This document shows positions 8,394-16,244 of a stretch of 64,000 nt of DNA, piece by piece. Location of the stretch: assembly GCF_003991355.1 (NCBI RefSeq), contig NZ_RCSU01000002.1, forward strand, positions 682,001 through 746,000, read 5' to 3'. Source of the stretch: Pseudoflavitalea rhizosphaerae (lineage in GTDB: Bacteria > Bacteroidota > Bacteroidia > Chitinophagales > Chitinophagaceae). Position 1 is the first letter of the stretch. Each line of letters begins with the position of its first letter. The notes under the pieces are model-generated. The model was not told where the DNA came from. It ran no database searches and saw nothing but the letters and a program-made list of their open reading frames with translations. Made by a program: the position numbers and the translations under genes.

Positions 8394-8756
8394 TTACTGT
8401 TTTTTATCGTCCCCGTCTGCCGGTTTCTGGCAGCACTTAGGCAATTTCTTATATGCTTCTTCATCAGCCTTCACATCATCCGCATCATAGCCGATATTGG
8501 CAATGGCAGTCTTGATATTCTCGATATTCTGACGTTCTGCAAGGAAAGTAACCTTCGTTCTCTTATGTTTATAATCCACGTTCACTTTTTGAACGCCCTC
8601 TTCACGCAGGAGATATTTCTCTATGCGCTCTTTACACATCTGACATTGAACGGTGGGGGTCTGAATGGTCACGGTCTGGCTACCCTTTTTCTGCTGGGCC
8701 ACCCCCATTGCAGTGATCCCCAGAACGGCCACCATAAGTAAAAGGATTTTCTTCAT
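8394..8756 (-). CDS. Exported heavy-metal-associated (HMA) domain protein
   Basis: The 120-residue protein has a Sec signal peptide (KKILLLMVAVLGITAMGVAQ) and one HMA domain with the metal-binding CxxC loop, VQCQMCKERIEKYLL, at about residues 37-43. The beta-alpha-beta-beta-alpha-beta pattern is complete (VNVDYKHKRTKVTFLAE, then AIANIGYDADDV). HMA domains carry Cu(I) or similar soft metals; most single-domain forms are cytoplasmic chaperones. This one is predicted to be periplasmic. Its tail has an extra Cys pair (LPKCCQKP) that could add metal-binding ligands. No P-type ATPase is adjacent. A TACATTTG box at 8783-8776 lies just upstream, so it probably has its own promoter. Confidence 0.88.
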   Translation of the reverse strand: MKKILLLMVAVLGITAMGVAQQKKGSQTVTIQTPTVQCQMCKERIEKYLLREEGVQKVNVDYKHKRTKVTFLAERQNIENIKTAIANIGYDADDVKADEEAYKKLPKCCQKPADGDDKKQ

Positions 8757-8775
8757 AACAGTATTCGATTTACTC

Positions 8776-8783
8776 CAAATGTA
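8776..8783 (-). promoter_or_regulatory. -7 box (TACATTTG) of the HMA-domain gene
   Basis: On the minus strand TACATTTG matches TAnnTTTG exactly and ends 19 bases before the ATG at 8756. It lies at the very end of pyrE, which indicates separate transcription of the HMA gene. No clear -33 TTG was found at the right distance. Confidence 0.45.
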
Positions 8784-8784
8784 C

Positions 8785-9420
8785 TTATTTCCCCTGCCAG
8801 TTCGCAGGGTCTTCGCGCCATTTTAACAAAATACCTTCCTGCTCCCTGCTCACTATTCCTTTTTCAATGGCCAGTTCGATCAGCGTAGGGTAATCGGTGA
8901 GAGAGCGGTAATCCACTCCTGCTTTTGCAAACGCTTCTGAGGCAACAGGGAATCCGTAGGTAAAGATGCTTACCATACCAACGATGTTCAGACCGGCATT
9001 CTTCAATACATCAACTACCTGGAGACTACTTTTGCCGGTGGAAACCAGGTCTTCGATCACCACCACCTTCTGTCCGGGTGTGAAATATCCTTCGATCTGG
9101 TTGCCCAGCCCATGCTCTTTAGGTTTGGGTCGAACATAAATATAAGGTAGTTTCAGCTGGTCTGCCGCCATAGCGCCCCAGGGTATACCGGCGGTGGCTA
9201 CGCCAGCCATCAGCTCACCATCAGGGAACTCTTCAAATACCACATTACACATTTCAGATTTTACAAATTCGCGGATATAAGGAAAGCTCAGCGCCTTGCG
9301 ATTATCGCAATAGATCGGGCTCTTCCAGCCCGAAGCCCAGGTAAATGGTTGCTCGAGATTTAATTTAATAGCATTAATTTGTAATAACTTTTCAGCGACT
9401 GCTTTTTTGTTCGGTGCCAT
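8785..9420 (-). CDS. pyrE: Orotate phosphoribosyltransferase
   Basis: The 211-residue enzyme joins orotate to PRPP, giving OMP, the fifth step of de novo pyrimidine synthesis in the cytoplasm. The PRPP-binding loop is VVVIEDLVSTGKSS at about residues 118-131. The substrate region FTWASGWKSPIYCDNRK is at residues 21-37, and the flexible catalytic loop includes RPKPKEHGLGNQIEG. The length is normal for the family. It is read divergently from the NUDIX gene at 9485 and stands apart from the pyrR-pyrB operon 1.8 kb away, although all are on the minus strand. Confidence 0.97.
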   Translation of the reverse strand: MAPNKKAVAEKLLQINAIKLNLEQPFTWASGWKSPIYCDNRKALSFPYIREFVKSEMCNVVFEEFPDGELMAGVATAGIPWGAMAADQLKLPYIYVRPKPKEHGLGNQIEGYFTPGQKVVVIEDLVSTGKSSLQVVDVLKNAGLNIVGMVSIFTYGFPVASEAFAKAGVDYRSLTDYPTLIELAIEKGIVSREQEGILLKWREDPANWQGK

Positions 9421-9484
9421 AATATTGATTTATTCCTGGTTGCGGCGAAATTGAAATTTGAAAAGGGAAAAGCGAAAATTATTT

Positions 9485-10108
9485 ATGCACATTATCATAT
9501 ACTTTAACGACAAGCCTTTATTCCTGACCGATACCATCACGGATGAGATCGCTCCCTTTGCCCATCACGATGATGCCGTTTACATGGATGAGCTCTCCTC
9601 TCCGGGCGTCAATTCCATGATCCACGAAATGAAGCAGGAAAAAGTGCATGCCGGTATTTATTTCCACGACGATATCGATCAACTCAAAAAAGCCTTCTGG
9701 CGCAAATTCATGCTTATTAAAGCAGCAGGAGGATTGGTACAGAACGAAGATAAAGACGTGCTGATGATGTTCCGCCGTGGTAAATGGGATCTGCCCAAAG
9801 GCAAGATGGACCCGGGTGAAACGCCTGCACAGAGCGCTTTACGTGAAGTACAGGAAGAAACAGGGCTGGCCGATGTTACCCTGGGAACTCCACTCACCAC
9901 CACATATCATACCTACGATGATGCCGGTCATCATATCCTCAAAGAAACTTTCTGGTTCAATATGACGGCACCGAAATCCCAGGCGCTGGTGCCGCAACTG
10001 GAAGAACAGATCACGGAACTGGTATGGGCCAATCCGAAAGCATTGAAAGAATACACAAAGAATACTTTCCCTTCAGTGAAAGAATGCCTGCAGAAAGCAG
10101 GGTATTGA
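9485..10108 (+). CDS. NUDIX hydrolase
   Basis: The 207-residue protein contains a complete NUDIX box at about residues 105-127: GKMDPGETPAQSALREVQEE followed by TGL, matching Gx5Ex7REUxEExGU. The box binds divalent metal and hydrolyses nucleoside diphosphates linked to another group. The first 80 residues are a separate N-terminal domain (MHIIIYFNDKPLFLTDT, HDDAVYMDELSSPGVNSMI) found in related Bacteroidota proteins; the substrate is unknown. The ATG at 9485 was chosen over the TTG at 9458 because family members start at this point (from memory). It converges on the thioesterase gene, with a repeat element between them. Confidence 0.9.
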   Translation: MHIIIYFNDKPLFLTDTITDEIAPFAHHDDAVYMDELSSPGVNSMIHEMKQEKVHAGIYFHDDIDQLKKAFWRKFMLIKAAGGLVQNEDKDVLMMFRRGKWDLPKGKMDPGETPAQSALREVQEETGLADVTLGTPLTTTYHTYDDAGHHILKETFWFNMTAPKSQALVPQLEEQITELVWANPKALKEYTKNTFPSVKECLQKAGY

Positions 10109-10124
10109 GTTTACACACGCTGTG

Positions 10125-10227
10125 CCCACTCGCTCGCCTCCCGGCGAGTGAGTTTTATTTAGTCGCCTCTGGCGACGCGGTGTTCGCCGGAGGCGAGCGA
10201 CTGCCAGCTCTCCGCCCTTTTAGTCAC
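10125..10227. mobile_element. Multi-hairpin dispersed repeat, copy A (shortened)
   Basis: In reverse orientation this region matches 40076-40205 almost base for base: the first hairpin (10129-10152), AGTCGCC...GGCGAC, GCGGTGTTCGCCGGAGGCGA, then CTGCCAGCT, CTCCG and CTTTTAGTC. Compared with copy B about 30 bases are missing between two CGCCGG(G)AGGCGA repeats, as expected from recombination or slippage between them. It has no coding capacity and sits between the convergent ends of the NUDIX and thioesterase genes. Confidence 0.85.
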
Positions 10228-10247
10228 CCCCAACTGGCAGCACGCTG

Positions 10248-10673
10248 TTATTTCTTTGGAAGAATTGCTACAGTAAGTCTGCTGATACAAATCAGGTTTT
10301 GATTACCGTCAACAATCCTAATATCCCATACATGTGTTGAACGCCCGATATGAATGGGGATTGCTGTGCCGGTAACAAATCCTTCAGAAACGCTGCGGAT
10401 ATGATTGGCGTTGATCTCAAGTCCAACGCAGATGAACTTTTCAGTATCTATCACCAGCGCAGAACCAATACTGCCGAGGGTTTCAGCCAGTACGCAGGAT
10501 GCGCCGCCATGAAGAATACCATAAGGTTGGTTGGTGCGATGATCTACAGGGATACTTGCTTTAATGAAATCCGGCCCCAGCTCCGTGAACTCGAGCCCTA
10601 TATGCTCAGCCATGTTCGATTGCCGGAGATGATGCACATGCTCAAGGGTAACATCTTTCTGAAACCAGATCAT
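10248..10673 (-). CDS. Hotdog-fold thioesterase (PaaI/YdiI type)
   Basis: The 141-residue protein has the single hotdog fold of PaaI-type acyl-CoA thioesterases. The motif LHGGASCVLAETLGSIGS at residues 52-69 contains the conserved His-Gly-Gly and the catalytic Glu on the central helix. VGLEINANHIR follows, as in the YdiI/MenI group that hydrolyses 1,4-dihydroxy-2-naphthoyl-CoA in menaquinone synthesis. The exact substrate cannot be read from the sequence. The start lies four bases after the coaD stop, so it is the last gene of a pyrR-pyrB-coaD operon. Confidence 0.88.
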   Translation of the reverse strand: MIWFQKDVTLEHVHHLRQSNMAEHIGLEFTELGPDFIKASIPVDHRTNQPYGILHGGASCVLAETLGSIGSALVIDTEKFICVGLEINANHIRSVSEGFVTGTAIPIHIGRSTHVWDIRIVDGNQNLICISRLTVAILPKK

Positions 10674-10677
10674 AGAC

Positions 10678-11169
10678 TTAGCTTTTAGACTTGACAGGCT
10701 GCTGGCTGATGCTGGCCGCCACTTCTTTGGGCAGGAACTGCATTACATCGCCTCCATTCTTCAGCACATCACGTACAAGTGTAGAGGCTACGGAAGTGTA
10801 TTGGGGAAGGCAGGTGAGGAAAACGGTCTCGATATTCTGGTCAAGGCTGCGGTTCATATCTGCAATCGCCTTTTCATATTCGAAATCGTTCACATAGCGG
10901 ATGCCTCTGAGGATGAACTGTGCTCCTACCTGCTGGCAGGCGTTCACAGTGAGGCCTTCGTATACTACTGCACTTACTTTGGGATCGTTTTTGAAGATCT
11001 CGCGGATCCAGCCAAGACGCTGTTCCTCGGTGAACATGGGCACTTTATTGATATTACGGCCGATACCGATCACCAGTTTGTCGAATAACGGCAAGGCACG
11101 GTTGATAATATCAAGGTGACCGATTGTGATAGGATCAAAGGTCCCGGGGAACAAAGCGATTCTTTGCAT
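10678..11169 (-). CDS. coaD: Phosphopantetheine adenylyltransferase
   Basis: The 163-residue enzyme transfers AMP from ATP to 4'-phosphopantetheine, the penultimate step of coenzyme A synthesis. The nucleotidyltransferase motif GTFDPITIGHLDII is at residues 9-22, with the HxGH-type His. The second nucleotide-binding motif appears as SVASTLVRDVL, and the RGIRYVNDFEYE segment is typical of CoaD. The length is standard. It lies 24 bases after pyrB and four bases before the thioesterase gene. Confidence 0.97.
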   Translation of the reverse strand: MQRIALFPGTFDPITIGHLDIINRALPLFDKLVIGIGRNINKVPMFTEEQRLGWIREIFKNDPKVSAVVYEGLTVNACQQVGAQFILRGIRYVNDFEYEKAIADMNRSLDQNIETVFLTCLPQYTSVASTLVRDVLKNGGDVMQFLPKEVAASISQQPVKSKS

Positions 11170-11193
11170 GGCAATGCATTAAAGTTTAGCAAA

Positions 11194-12135
11194 TCAGGAT
11201 GCCGCTGGCACATCCCTACCTCCCGAAAGCAGGTATAGGGCAGCCATTCTCACGGCCACACCATTCTCCACCTGGTTCAGGATGATCGATTGCCCGCTGT
11301 CTGCCACATCACTATCCAGCTCCACCCCTCTGTTGATAGGTCCGGGGTGCATGATCACAACTTCTTTATTGAGGCTTTCCAGCAGTCTTTTATTGATTCC
11401 ATAAGCCAGGTTGTATTCCCTGAGTGAAGAGAAGAGCACCTGGTTCTGTCTTTCCAGTTGAATACGCAGCACATTGGCCACATCGCACCATTCCAGCGCC
11501 TTTCTAAGATTGTATTCCACGCGCACATCGAAGGCTTCCCGGATATGTTTGGGGATCAGTGTGGGCGGCCCTGCCACCATCACTTCCGCTCCCATTTTTT
11601 TCAGGAGGTACATATTGCTCATCGCAACACGGGAATGCATGATATCACCAATGATAGCCACTTTCAAACCTTCCAGCTTTCCCAGTCTTTCGCGCATGGA
11701 GAAAGCATCCAGCAATCCCTGTGTGGGGTGCTCATTGATACCGTCGCCGGCATTGATGATGGCTGCGGGAATATGCCTGGCCAGAAAATGGGGGGCCCCG
11801 GTTGCGCTGTGACGCATCACTACCATATCCACTTTCATGGAAAGGATGTTATTGACAGTATCCAGAAGCGTTTCACCTTTGGAAACGGAAGAGCCGGAAG
11901 CGGTAAAATTGATGGTATCGGCGCTTAGCCTTTTTTCGGCCAGCTCGAAGGAGATTCTTGTGCGGGTGGAATTCTCGTAAAATAAATTCACAATTGTCAC
12001 ATCTCTCAAAGAAGGCACCTTTTTGATAGGGCGCTGTAACACTTCCTTGAATTCTGTGGCAGTGTCTAAAATAATCTGAATATCCTCGCGGGTTAGATCC
12101 CTGATACCGAGCAGATGTTTTACAGAAAGTCGCAT
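11194..12135 (-). CDS. pyrB: Aspartate carbamoyltransferase catalytic subunit
   Basis: The 313-residue enzyme condenses carbamoyl phosphate with aspartate, the first committed step of pyrimidine synthesis. The carbamoyl-phosphate motif STRTRISFE and the HPTQGLLDAF motif are present, as is MHPGPINRGVE near the C-terminus. The frame extends to a TTG at 12165 that overlaps the pyrR stop. The ATG at 12135 gives the usual N-terminus (MRLSVKHLLGIRDLT) and normal length, so I chose it. No pyrI regulatory subunit follows, and control is more likely through the upstream pyrR. Confidence 0.97.
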   Translation of the reverse strand: MRLSVKHLLGIRDLTREDIQIILDTATEFKEVLQRPIKKVPSLRDVTIVNLFYENSTRTRISFELAEKRLSADTINFTASGSSVSKGETLLDTVNNILSMKVDMVVMRHSATGAPHFLARHIPAAIINAGDGINEHPTQGLLDAFSMRERLGKLEGLKVAIIGDIMHSRVAMSNMYLLKKMGAEVMVAGPPTLIPKHIREAFDVRVEYNLRKALEWCDVANVLRIQLERQNQVLFSSLREYNLAYGINKRLLESLNKEVVIMHPGPINRGVELDSDVADSGQSIILNQVENGVAVRMAALYLLSGGRDVPAAS

Positions 12136-12161
12136 TTCAGGGGGCGAAGTTAAAGGAAAAA

Positions 12162-12704
12162 TCAATACATGTCATCAGGACCTCCGAGAAGGCCAACTTC
12201 GTCCTTTCCATCCTTCTCTTTCCAGAAAACTTTCACTTTCTGGGAGATAATGGAATCGATGGACCTGCCTACATAATCGGCCTGGATGGGAAGCTGCCTG
12301 CTGAAGCGGCGGTCTACCAGCACACAGAGCTCCACTTTTGCTGGCCTGCCGAAATCCAGCAGGGCGTCCAGCGCGGCGCGGATGGTACGGCCGGTATACA
12401 GCACGTCGTCTATCAGGATTACATTCTTGTTCTCGATGCTGAATGATATATCGGTGTGATTGGGAACATGCAATTCCCTGCGCACATCATCACGGTAAAA
12501 AGTAATGTCCAGTTTTCCATACTGCACGGTGCCGGGTGGCACAATCTGACGGATCTCCTGCACCACACGGTCGCTCACAAAAACGCCGCGCGGCTGAATA
12601 CCGATAAGAACAGTATTTTCCAGGTTGGTATGGTTCTCCAGGATCTGGTGACTTAATCTCTTGATGGTAATGGCCAGTTGCTGCTCGTTCAATACAGTTT
12701 TCAA
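12162..12704 (-). CDS. pyrR: PyrR regulatory protein/uracil phosphoribosyltransferase
   Basis: The 180-residue protein is a type I phosphoribosyltransferase with the PRPP loop VILIDDVLYTGRTIRAALDA at about residues 92-111. PyrR proteins of Gram-positive bacteria bind pyr mRNA and attenuate the operon in response to UMP, with a second uracil phosphoribosyltransferase activity. RNA-mediated control in this lineage is inference: I see no clear antiterminator/terminator pair upstream or in the 26-base pyrR-pyrB gap. The frame has no ATG near the expected N-terminus, so the start is taken as the TTG at 12704 (KTVLNEQQLAITI follows). It leads the pyrR-pyrB-coaD-thioesterase operon. Confidence 0.92.
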   Translation of the reverse strand: MKTVLNEQQLAITIKRLSHQILENHTNLENTVLIGIQPRGVFVSDRVVQEIRQIVPPGTVQYGKLDITFYRDDVRRELHVPNHTDISFSIENKNVILIDDVLYTGRTIRAALDALLDFGRPAKVELCVLVDRRFSRQLPIQADYVGRSIDSIISQKVKVFWKEKDGKDEVGLLGGPDDMY

Positions 12705-12781
12705 ACCCGAAATTTTTATAAAAATACTTCAAAGAGGCAAAATAACACCAAATTATTGGAACGGTTGCTTTGCATCCTTAA

Positions 12782-12832
12782 AACAGCGAAACCTGCCGCT
12801 GATGCTTTCACATCATTGCAGGTTTCGCTGTT
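12782..12832 (-). terminator. Terminator after the first PorT-like gene
   Basis: Perfect 15-base arms (12782-12796 and 12818-12832, AACAGCGAAACCTGC and its complement) enclose a 21-base loop. On the minus strand the right-hand side runs into TTTT, as expected for the gene ending at 12850. The hairpin could also insulate pyrR, which starts 78 bases away. Confidence 0.8.
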
Positions 12833-12849
12833 GAATTATTTACAGAAGA

Positions 12850-13428
12850 TTATTTTTCGCTCCAAAGCGTGTATGTAATGCCCAGTTGGAATACGCGGTT
12901 GAACCGTTTGAGATCACCGTCATCATCCAGCCTGCTCAGACCGAATATATAACGGGCATCGATGCCTACTGGAGTAGAAGGGAATTGATAGCTGGCGCCA
13001 AGACCAAGGCCAAGATCGAATCCTTTGTATGCATCATTTACATCTACGGTAACATCTCCCTGTTTCATTTTTCTTGTTACTGCAAAACCAAACTGAGGGC
13101 CCAATTGTGCATGTAATCCCTGAATAAGTTCGTACTTTATCATCACAGGGATATTGATGTAATTGAATCTTGCTTTCAAATCATCACCGGATCTGTCTGC
13201 CTTTGCTCCCTGCGTTGAATAAACCAACTCAGGTTGAATACTGAATTTATTACCTACTGCGAAGTTGGCATAACCACCTACATGCAATCCTATTTTGGAA
13301 TCCCAATTATCAGCATCTTCCCCACCCCAATCGGCTACGTTCACTCCACCTTTTAAACCAATTTTTGTTTGAGCATTAGCTGCAACAAATGTTCCGGCAA
13401 AAGCAAGCAGCAAAAAAATCCTTTTCAT
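12850..13428 (-). CDS. PorT-like outer membrane beta-barrel protein (1)
   Basis: The 192-residue product has a Sec signal peptide (KRIFLLLAFAGTFVAANAQ) and then the pattern of the PorT/outer-membrane-protein beta-barrel domain: IGLKGGVNVADWGG, LHVGGYANFAVGNKFSIQPE, LVYSTQGAK, INIPVMIKYEL, AQLGPQFGFAV and a final strand ending LGITYTLWSEK. This predicts a small eight-strand barrel in the outer membrane; the cargo or partner is unknown. A clear paralogue is encoded 400 bases upstream on the same strand (13822-14403), each with its own terminator, so they are separate units from an old duplication. Confidence 0.9.
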   Translation of the reverse strand: MKRIFLLLAFAGTFVAANAQTKIGLKGGVNVADWGGEDADNWDSKIGLHVGGYANFAVGNKFSIQPELVYSTQGAKADRSGDDLKARFNYINIPVMIKYELIQGLHAQLGPQFGFAVTRKMKQGDVTVDVNDAYKGFDLGLGLGASYQFPSTPVGIDARYIFGLSRLDDDGDLKRFNRVFQLGITYTLWSEK

Positions 13429-13573
13429 GTTTCTTCTTGTTTAGTTTATTGACTTGTTGTAAATGCTAACAGAAAAATCCCGTTTTCATTTACGGATGCA
13501 AACATATAGTGCAGTTATGAATCCAACAATATGTTACATGTTACAATTAGCAGAAATTTTCATGCCATGTTTT

Positions 13574-13672
13574 AAATTCCCATTTTTGCACTTATCCCAA
13601 AAACAGCTACTAAGCTGCATTTCAGCGAGTATTGAATCTTATCAACTGTGCGCAACGTTGAAATGGGAATTT
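13574..13672. repeat. Long inverted repeat with nested stems, possible structured RNA
   Basis: AAATTCCCATTT (13574-13585) is the exact reverse complement of AAATGGGAATTT (13661-13672). Just inside, TTGCAC and GTGCGCAA continue the pairing with a small bulge, and CAGCTACTAAGCTG forms an inner stem-loop. The right end runs into TTTTATTTC. The roughly 100-base unit lies between the two PorT-like genes. It could be a structured RNA or a small inserted element. Confidence 0.5.
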
Positions 13673-13765
13673 TATTTCATACCCCTGTTTTAACAGTTGC
13701 TATCACAAAAGAAACATTGCTATTTTTCCGTTTTCGCTCCCCTCCAACCGTTAATATTGAAAAAA

Positions 13766-13799
13766 GAAAATGACCGAAGTATTCACTTCAGTCATTTTC
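13766..13799 (-). terminator. Terminator after the second PorT-like gene
   Basis: Arms 13766-13780 and 13785-13799 (15 bases, one mismatch) form a hairpin with a four-base loop just after the stop at 13822. The minus-strand continuation is T-rich. The remaining 13429-13573 and 13673-13765 hold no convincing gene. Confidence 0.8.
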
Positions 13800-13821
13800 A
13801 AAATCAGTTGAGGCCCACTTA

Positions 13822-14403
13822 TTATTTACCGAAAAGTTTCCAGCTGATACCAAGTTGAATAGCGTTATTATGCGCTTTCCCACCCATTTCTGTATCATTG
13901 ATATCAGAGATACCAAAATTGTAACGGGCATTCACCGCAATTTCTTCAGTGATCTTGTAACCAGCACCGGCAACCCAGGCAAAATCTGTTTTCTTTGTTG
14001 CATCTTTTACGTCCAGTTTGTCGTCGCCATCTTTCAATTCTGCTTTAGTAAGGAAGCTGATCTGGGGACCTGTCTCGAAATAAAGACCCAGTGGCAAATG
14101 ATACTGGAACATTACAGGCACCGTGATGTAATTGAGGTTGTGGTCATAATCATCACTTCCATCTTCGATCTTTGCACCTTGCGCAGAATACAATACTTCC
14201 GCCTGTGCAGCCATGGTTTTTGTAAAATGATAACGGCCATAAGCACCGCCATAATAACCAATTTTCATTTTGGAATCTTCTGCAAAATAAGATCCGCCGC
14301 GAAAATCAGTGAGCTGTGCACCAGCCTTCGCACCCAGGCTGAATTGTGCAGAAGCAGTAGCAATAGAGGCTAAGCAAATAAGAGAGAGCAATACCTTCTT
14401 CAT
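13822..14403 (-). CDS. PorT-like outer membrane beta-barrel protein (2)
   Basis: The 193-residue protein has a Sec signal peptide (KKVLLSLICLASIATASAQ) and a barrel pattern closely parallel to the protein at 12850: FSLGAKAGAQLTDF, YYGGAYGRYHFTKTMAAQAE, VLYSAQGAK, YITVPVMFQYHL, FETGPQISFLT, and a last strand ending LGISWKLFGK. Identity with the other copy is moderate at most, so the duplication is not recent. The start is the ATG at 14403; the frame reaches back to 14442, but that N-terminus (QSLSTLLLNFHI) would hide the signal peptide. The function is unknown beyond the outer membrane location. Confidence 0.9.
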   Translation of the reverse strand: MKKVLLSLICLASIATASAQFSLGAKAGAQLTDFRGGSYFAEDSKMKIGYYGGAYGRYHFTKTMAAQAEVLYSAQGAKIEDGSDDYDHNLNYITVPVMFQYHLPLGLYFETGPQISFLTKAELKDGDDKLDVKDATKKTDFAWVAGAGYKITEEIAVNARYNFGISDINDTEMGGKAHNNAIQLGISWKLFGK

Positions 14404-14531
14404 AATGTGAAAATTTAAAAGGAGCGTTGATAATGACTGCAAACATAACGGTCAGCAAAACAAATTGTTCGTAACGATTTGTTAACCTCTATTCTTTCTT
14501 TCGTGTATCCGGAACAGTTACTGCACAAAAA

Positions 14532-14552
14532 AAGAGCGCATGAAGCGCTCTT
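14532..14552 (-). terminator. Terminator after pruA
   Basis: AAGAGCGC (14532-14539) and GCGCTCTT (14545-14552) form a perfect eight-base stem around five bases. On the minus strand it is followed by a run of seven T. The pruA stop is 28 bases away. Confidence 0.85.
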
Positions 14553-14580
14553 GATAATTTTATTTCGATAAAAAAAATAT

Positions 14581-16212
14581 TTATGCTTCCAACATAAAAG
14601 GATAACCGTAATCAACCGGAGGGTTGAAAGTTTCCTTGATGGTCCTTGCACTCAACCAGCGATAGAGGTTGAGGATAGATCCCGCTTTATCGTTGGTGCC
14701 GCTGGCTCTTGCTCCACCAAAGGGTTGCTGACCTACCACTGCGCCGGTTGGTTTATCGTTGATATAGAAATTGCCGGCAGCGTTGCGAAGCTTATTGGTA
14801 GCGAGTTCTACAGCATACCTGTCCTGCGCGATGATAGAACCTGTCAACGCATAGGGAGAAGTATTGTCTACCAGCTCCAGCGCTTTTTCAAACTGTTCTG
14901 CATCGTATACATGGATAGTGAGTACAGGTCCGAAGATCTCTTCGCACATGGTTACATAGTTCGGGTCCTTTGCTTCGATCACGGTAGGTTGAATATAGTA
15001 ACCTTTGGTTTTGTCGCAGTTTCCACCAACCAGTACAGAAGCATTGGCATCATTCTTTGCGTTATCGATATAAGATTTGATCTTGTCGAAACTCTTTTCA
15101 TCGATCACGGCATTGATGAAGTTGGTGAAGTCTTCCACTGTACCCATCTTGAAACTGTTGATACCTTCCACCAGCAGCGTTTTCACTTCCTCTGCAATAT
15201 TGGAAGGGATATAAGCGCGTGAAGCGGCAGAACATTTTTGTCCCTGGTATTCAAATGCGCCGCGCAGCAAGGCAGTGGCCAGTACTTTCGGATCAGCGCT
15301 CTTGTGTGCGAGCACGAAATCCTTACCACCGGTCTCACCCACGATGCGAGGATAGGATTTGTAATTGTGCATGTTCTTACCGATGGTTTCCCACATATTG
15401 TTGAACACACCTGTAGATCCGGTGAAATGTACGCCTGCAAAATCCCTGTGACTGAAGCAAACGCTTCCGATTGTAGGACCATCCACGTAAATGAGGTTGA
15501 TCACACCATCTGGAAGACCAGCTTCCTTCAGAATGCGCATGAACATTTGCGCGGCATATACTTGTGTATTGGCAGGTTTCCAAACCACTACATTGCCGCA
15601 CATGGCTGCGGAAGTGGGCAGGTTACCGCCGATTGCAGTAAAGTTGAAAGGCGTTACGGCCAGCACGAAACCTTCGAGCGGACGGAACTCCAGCCTGTTG
15701 TGGATCCCTGGCGCGCTGATCGGCTGCTGACGGTAGATCTCACTCAGGAAATGAACATTGAAACGAAGGAAATCGATGAGCTCACATGCGCTGTCGATCT
15801 CAGCCTGGTAAGCATTCTTGCTCTGTCCGAGCATGGTGGTACCGTTCATGTACGGACGATACTTTGTGGCAATCAGGTCAGCCGCTTTCAGGAAGATATT
15901 GGCGCGGTTCTCCCAACTCAGGTTGCTCCAGCTCTCTCTGGCAGCGAGTGCTGCGTCGATGGCTTTGGTAACATGGCTGGCGTCTCCTGCATGGAAATGC
16001 CCCAGTGTGTGGGCAGTTTCATGAGGCGGGCGGAGCGCTACTTTTTTGCCGCTGCGCACTTCTTCTGCACCGATATACATCGGGATATCAGCCTGTGTAT
16101 TTTTCAGCTCTGCCAAAACTTCTTTCAGTCGCTTTTTTTCCGGGGATCCCGGAGCATAGCTCAATACCGGCTCATTCGCTGGCATAGGGTATGAAAAATA
16201 TCCAAGATTCAT
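14581..16212 (-). CDS. pruA: 1-pyrroline-5-carboxylate dehydrogenase
   Basis: The 543-residue aldehyde dehydrogenase oxidises P5C/glutamate semialdehyde to glutamate with NAD+, the second step of proline breakdown. The catalytic Cys is in GQKCSAASRAY, the Glu motif is GETGGKDFVLA, and nucleotide contacts are in AVTPFNFTAIGGN and VVWKPANTQVY. The PFGGARASGTNDKAG segment is typical of the stand-alone P5C dehydrogenases. There is no PutA proline dehydrogenase domain, and no putA or prodh gene is in the window. The next gene downstream of the terminator is on the same strand but separate. Confidence 0.95.
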   Translation of the reverse strand: MNLGYFSYPMPANEPVLSYAPGSPEKKRLKEVLAELKNTQADIPMYIGAEEVRSGKKVALRPPHETAHTLGHFHAGDASHVTKAIDAALAARESWSNLSWENRANIFLKAADLIATKYRPYMNGTTMLGQSKNAYQAEIDSACELIDFLRFNVHFLSEIYRQQPISAPGIHNRLEFRPLEGFVLAVTPFNFTAIGGNLPTSAAMCGNVVVWKPANTQVYAAQMFMRILKEAGLPDGVINLIYVDGPTIGSVCFSHRDFAGVHFTGSTGVFNNMWETIGKNMHNYKSYPRIVGETGGKDFVLAHKSADPKVLATALLRGAFEYQGQKCSAASRAYIPSNIAEEVKTLLVEGINSFKMGTVEDFTNFINAVIDEKSFDKIKSYIDNAKNDANASVLVGGNCDKTKGYYIQPTVIEAKDPNYVTMCEEIFGPVLTIHVYDAEQFEKALELVDNTSPYALTGSIIAQDRYAVELATNKLRNAAGNFYINDKPTGAVVGQQPFGGARASGTNDKAGSILNLYRWLSARTIKETFNPPVDYGYPFMLEA

Positions 16213-16244
16213 ATCATGTAGTTTTTGTTTTTGAGCAATGGTAA

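Noticed and set aside
12680-12780. Search for a PyrR attenuator upstream of pyrR
   Set aside because: No antiterminator/terminator pair was seen; the only strong hairpin belongs to the neighbouring PorT-like gene.
15238-16194. A 318-codon plus-strand frame
   Set aside because: It is the antisense of pruA, which has clear catalytic motifs; the frame has no recognisable protein.
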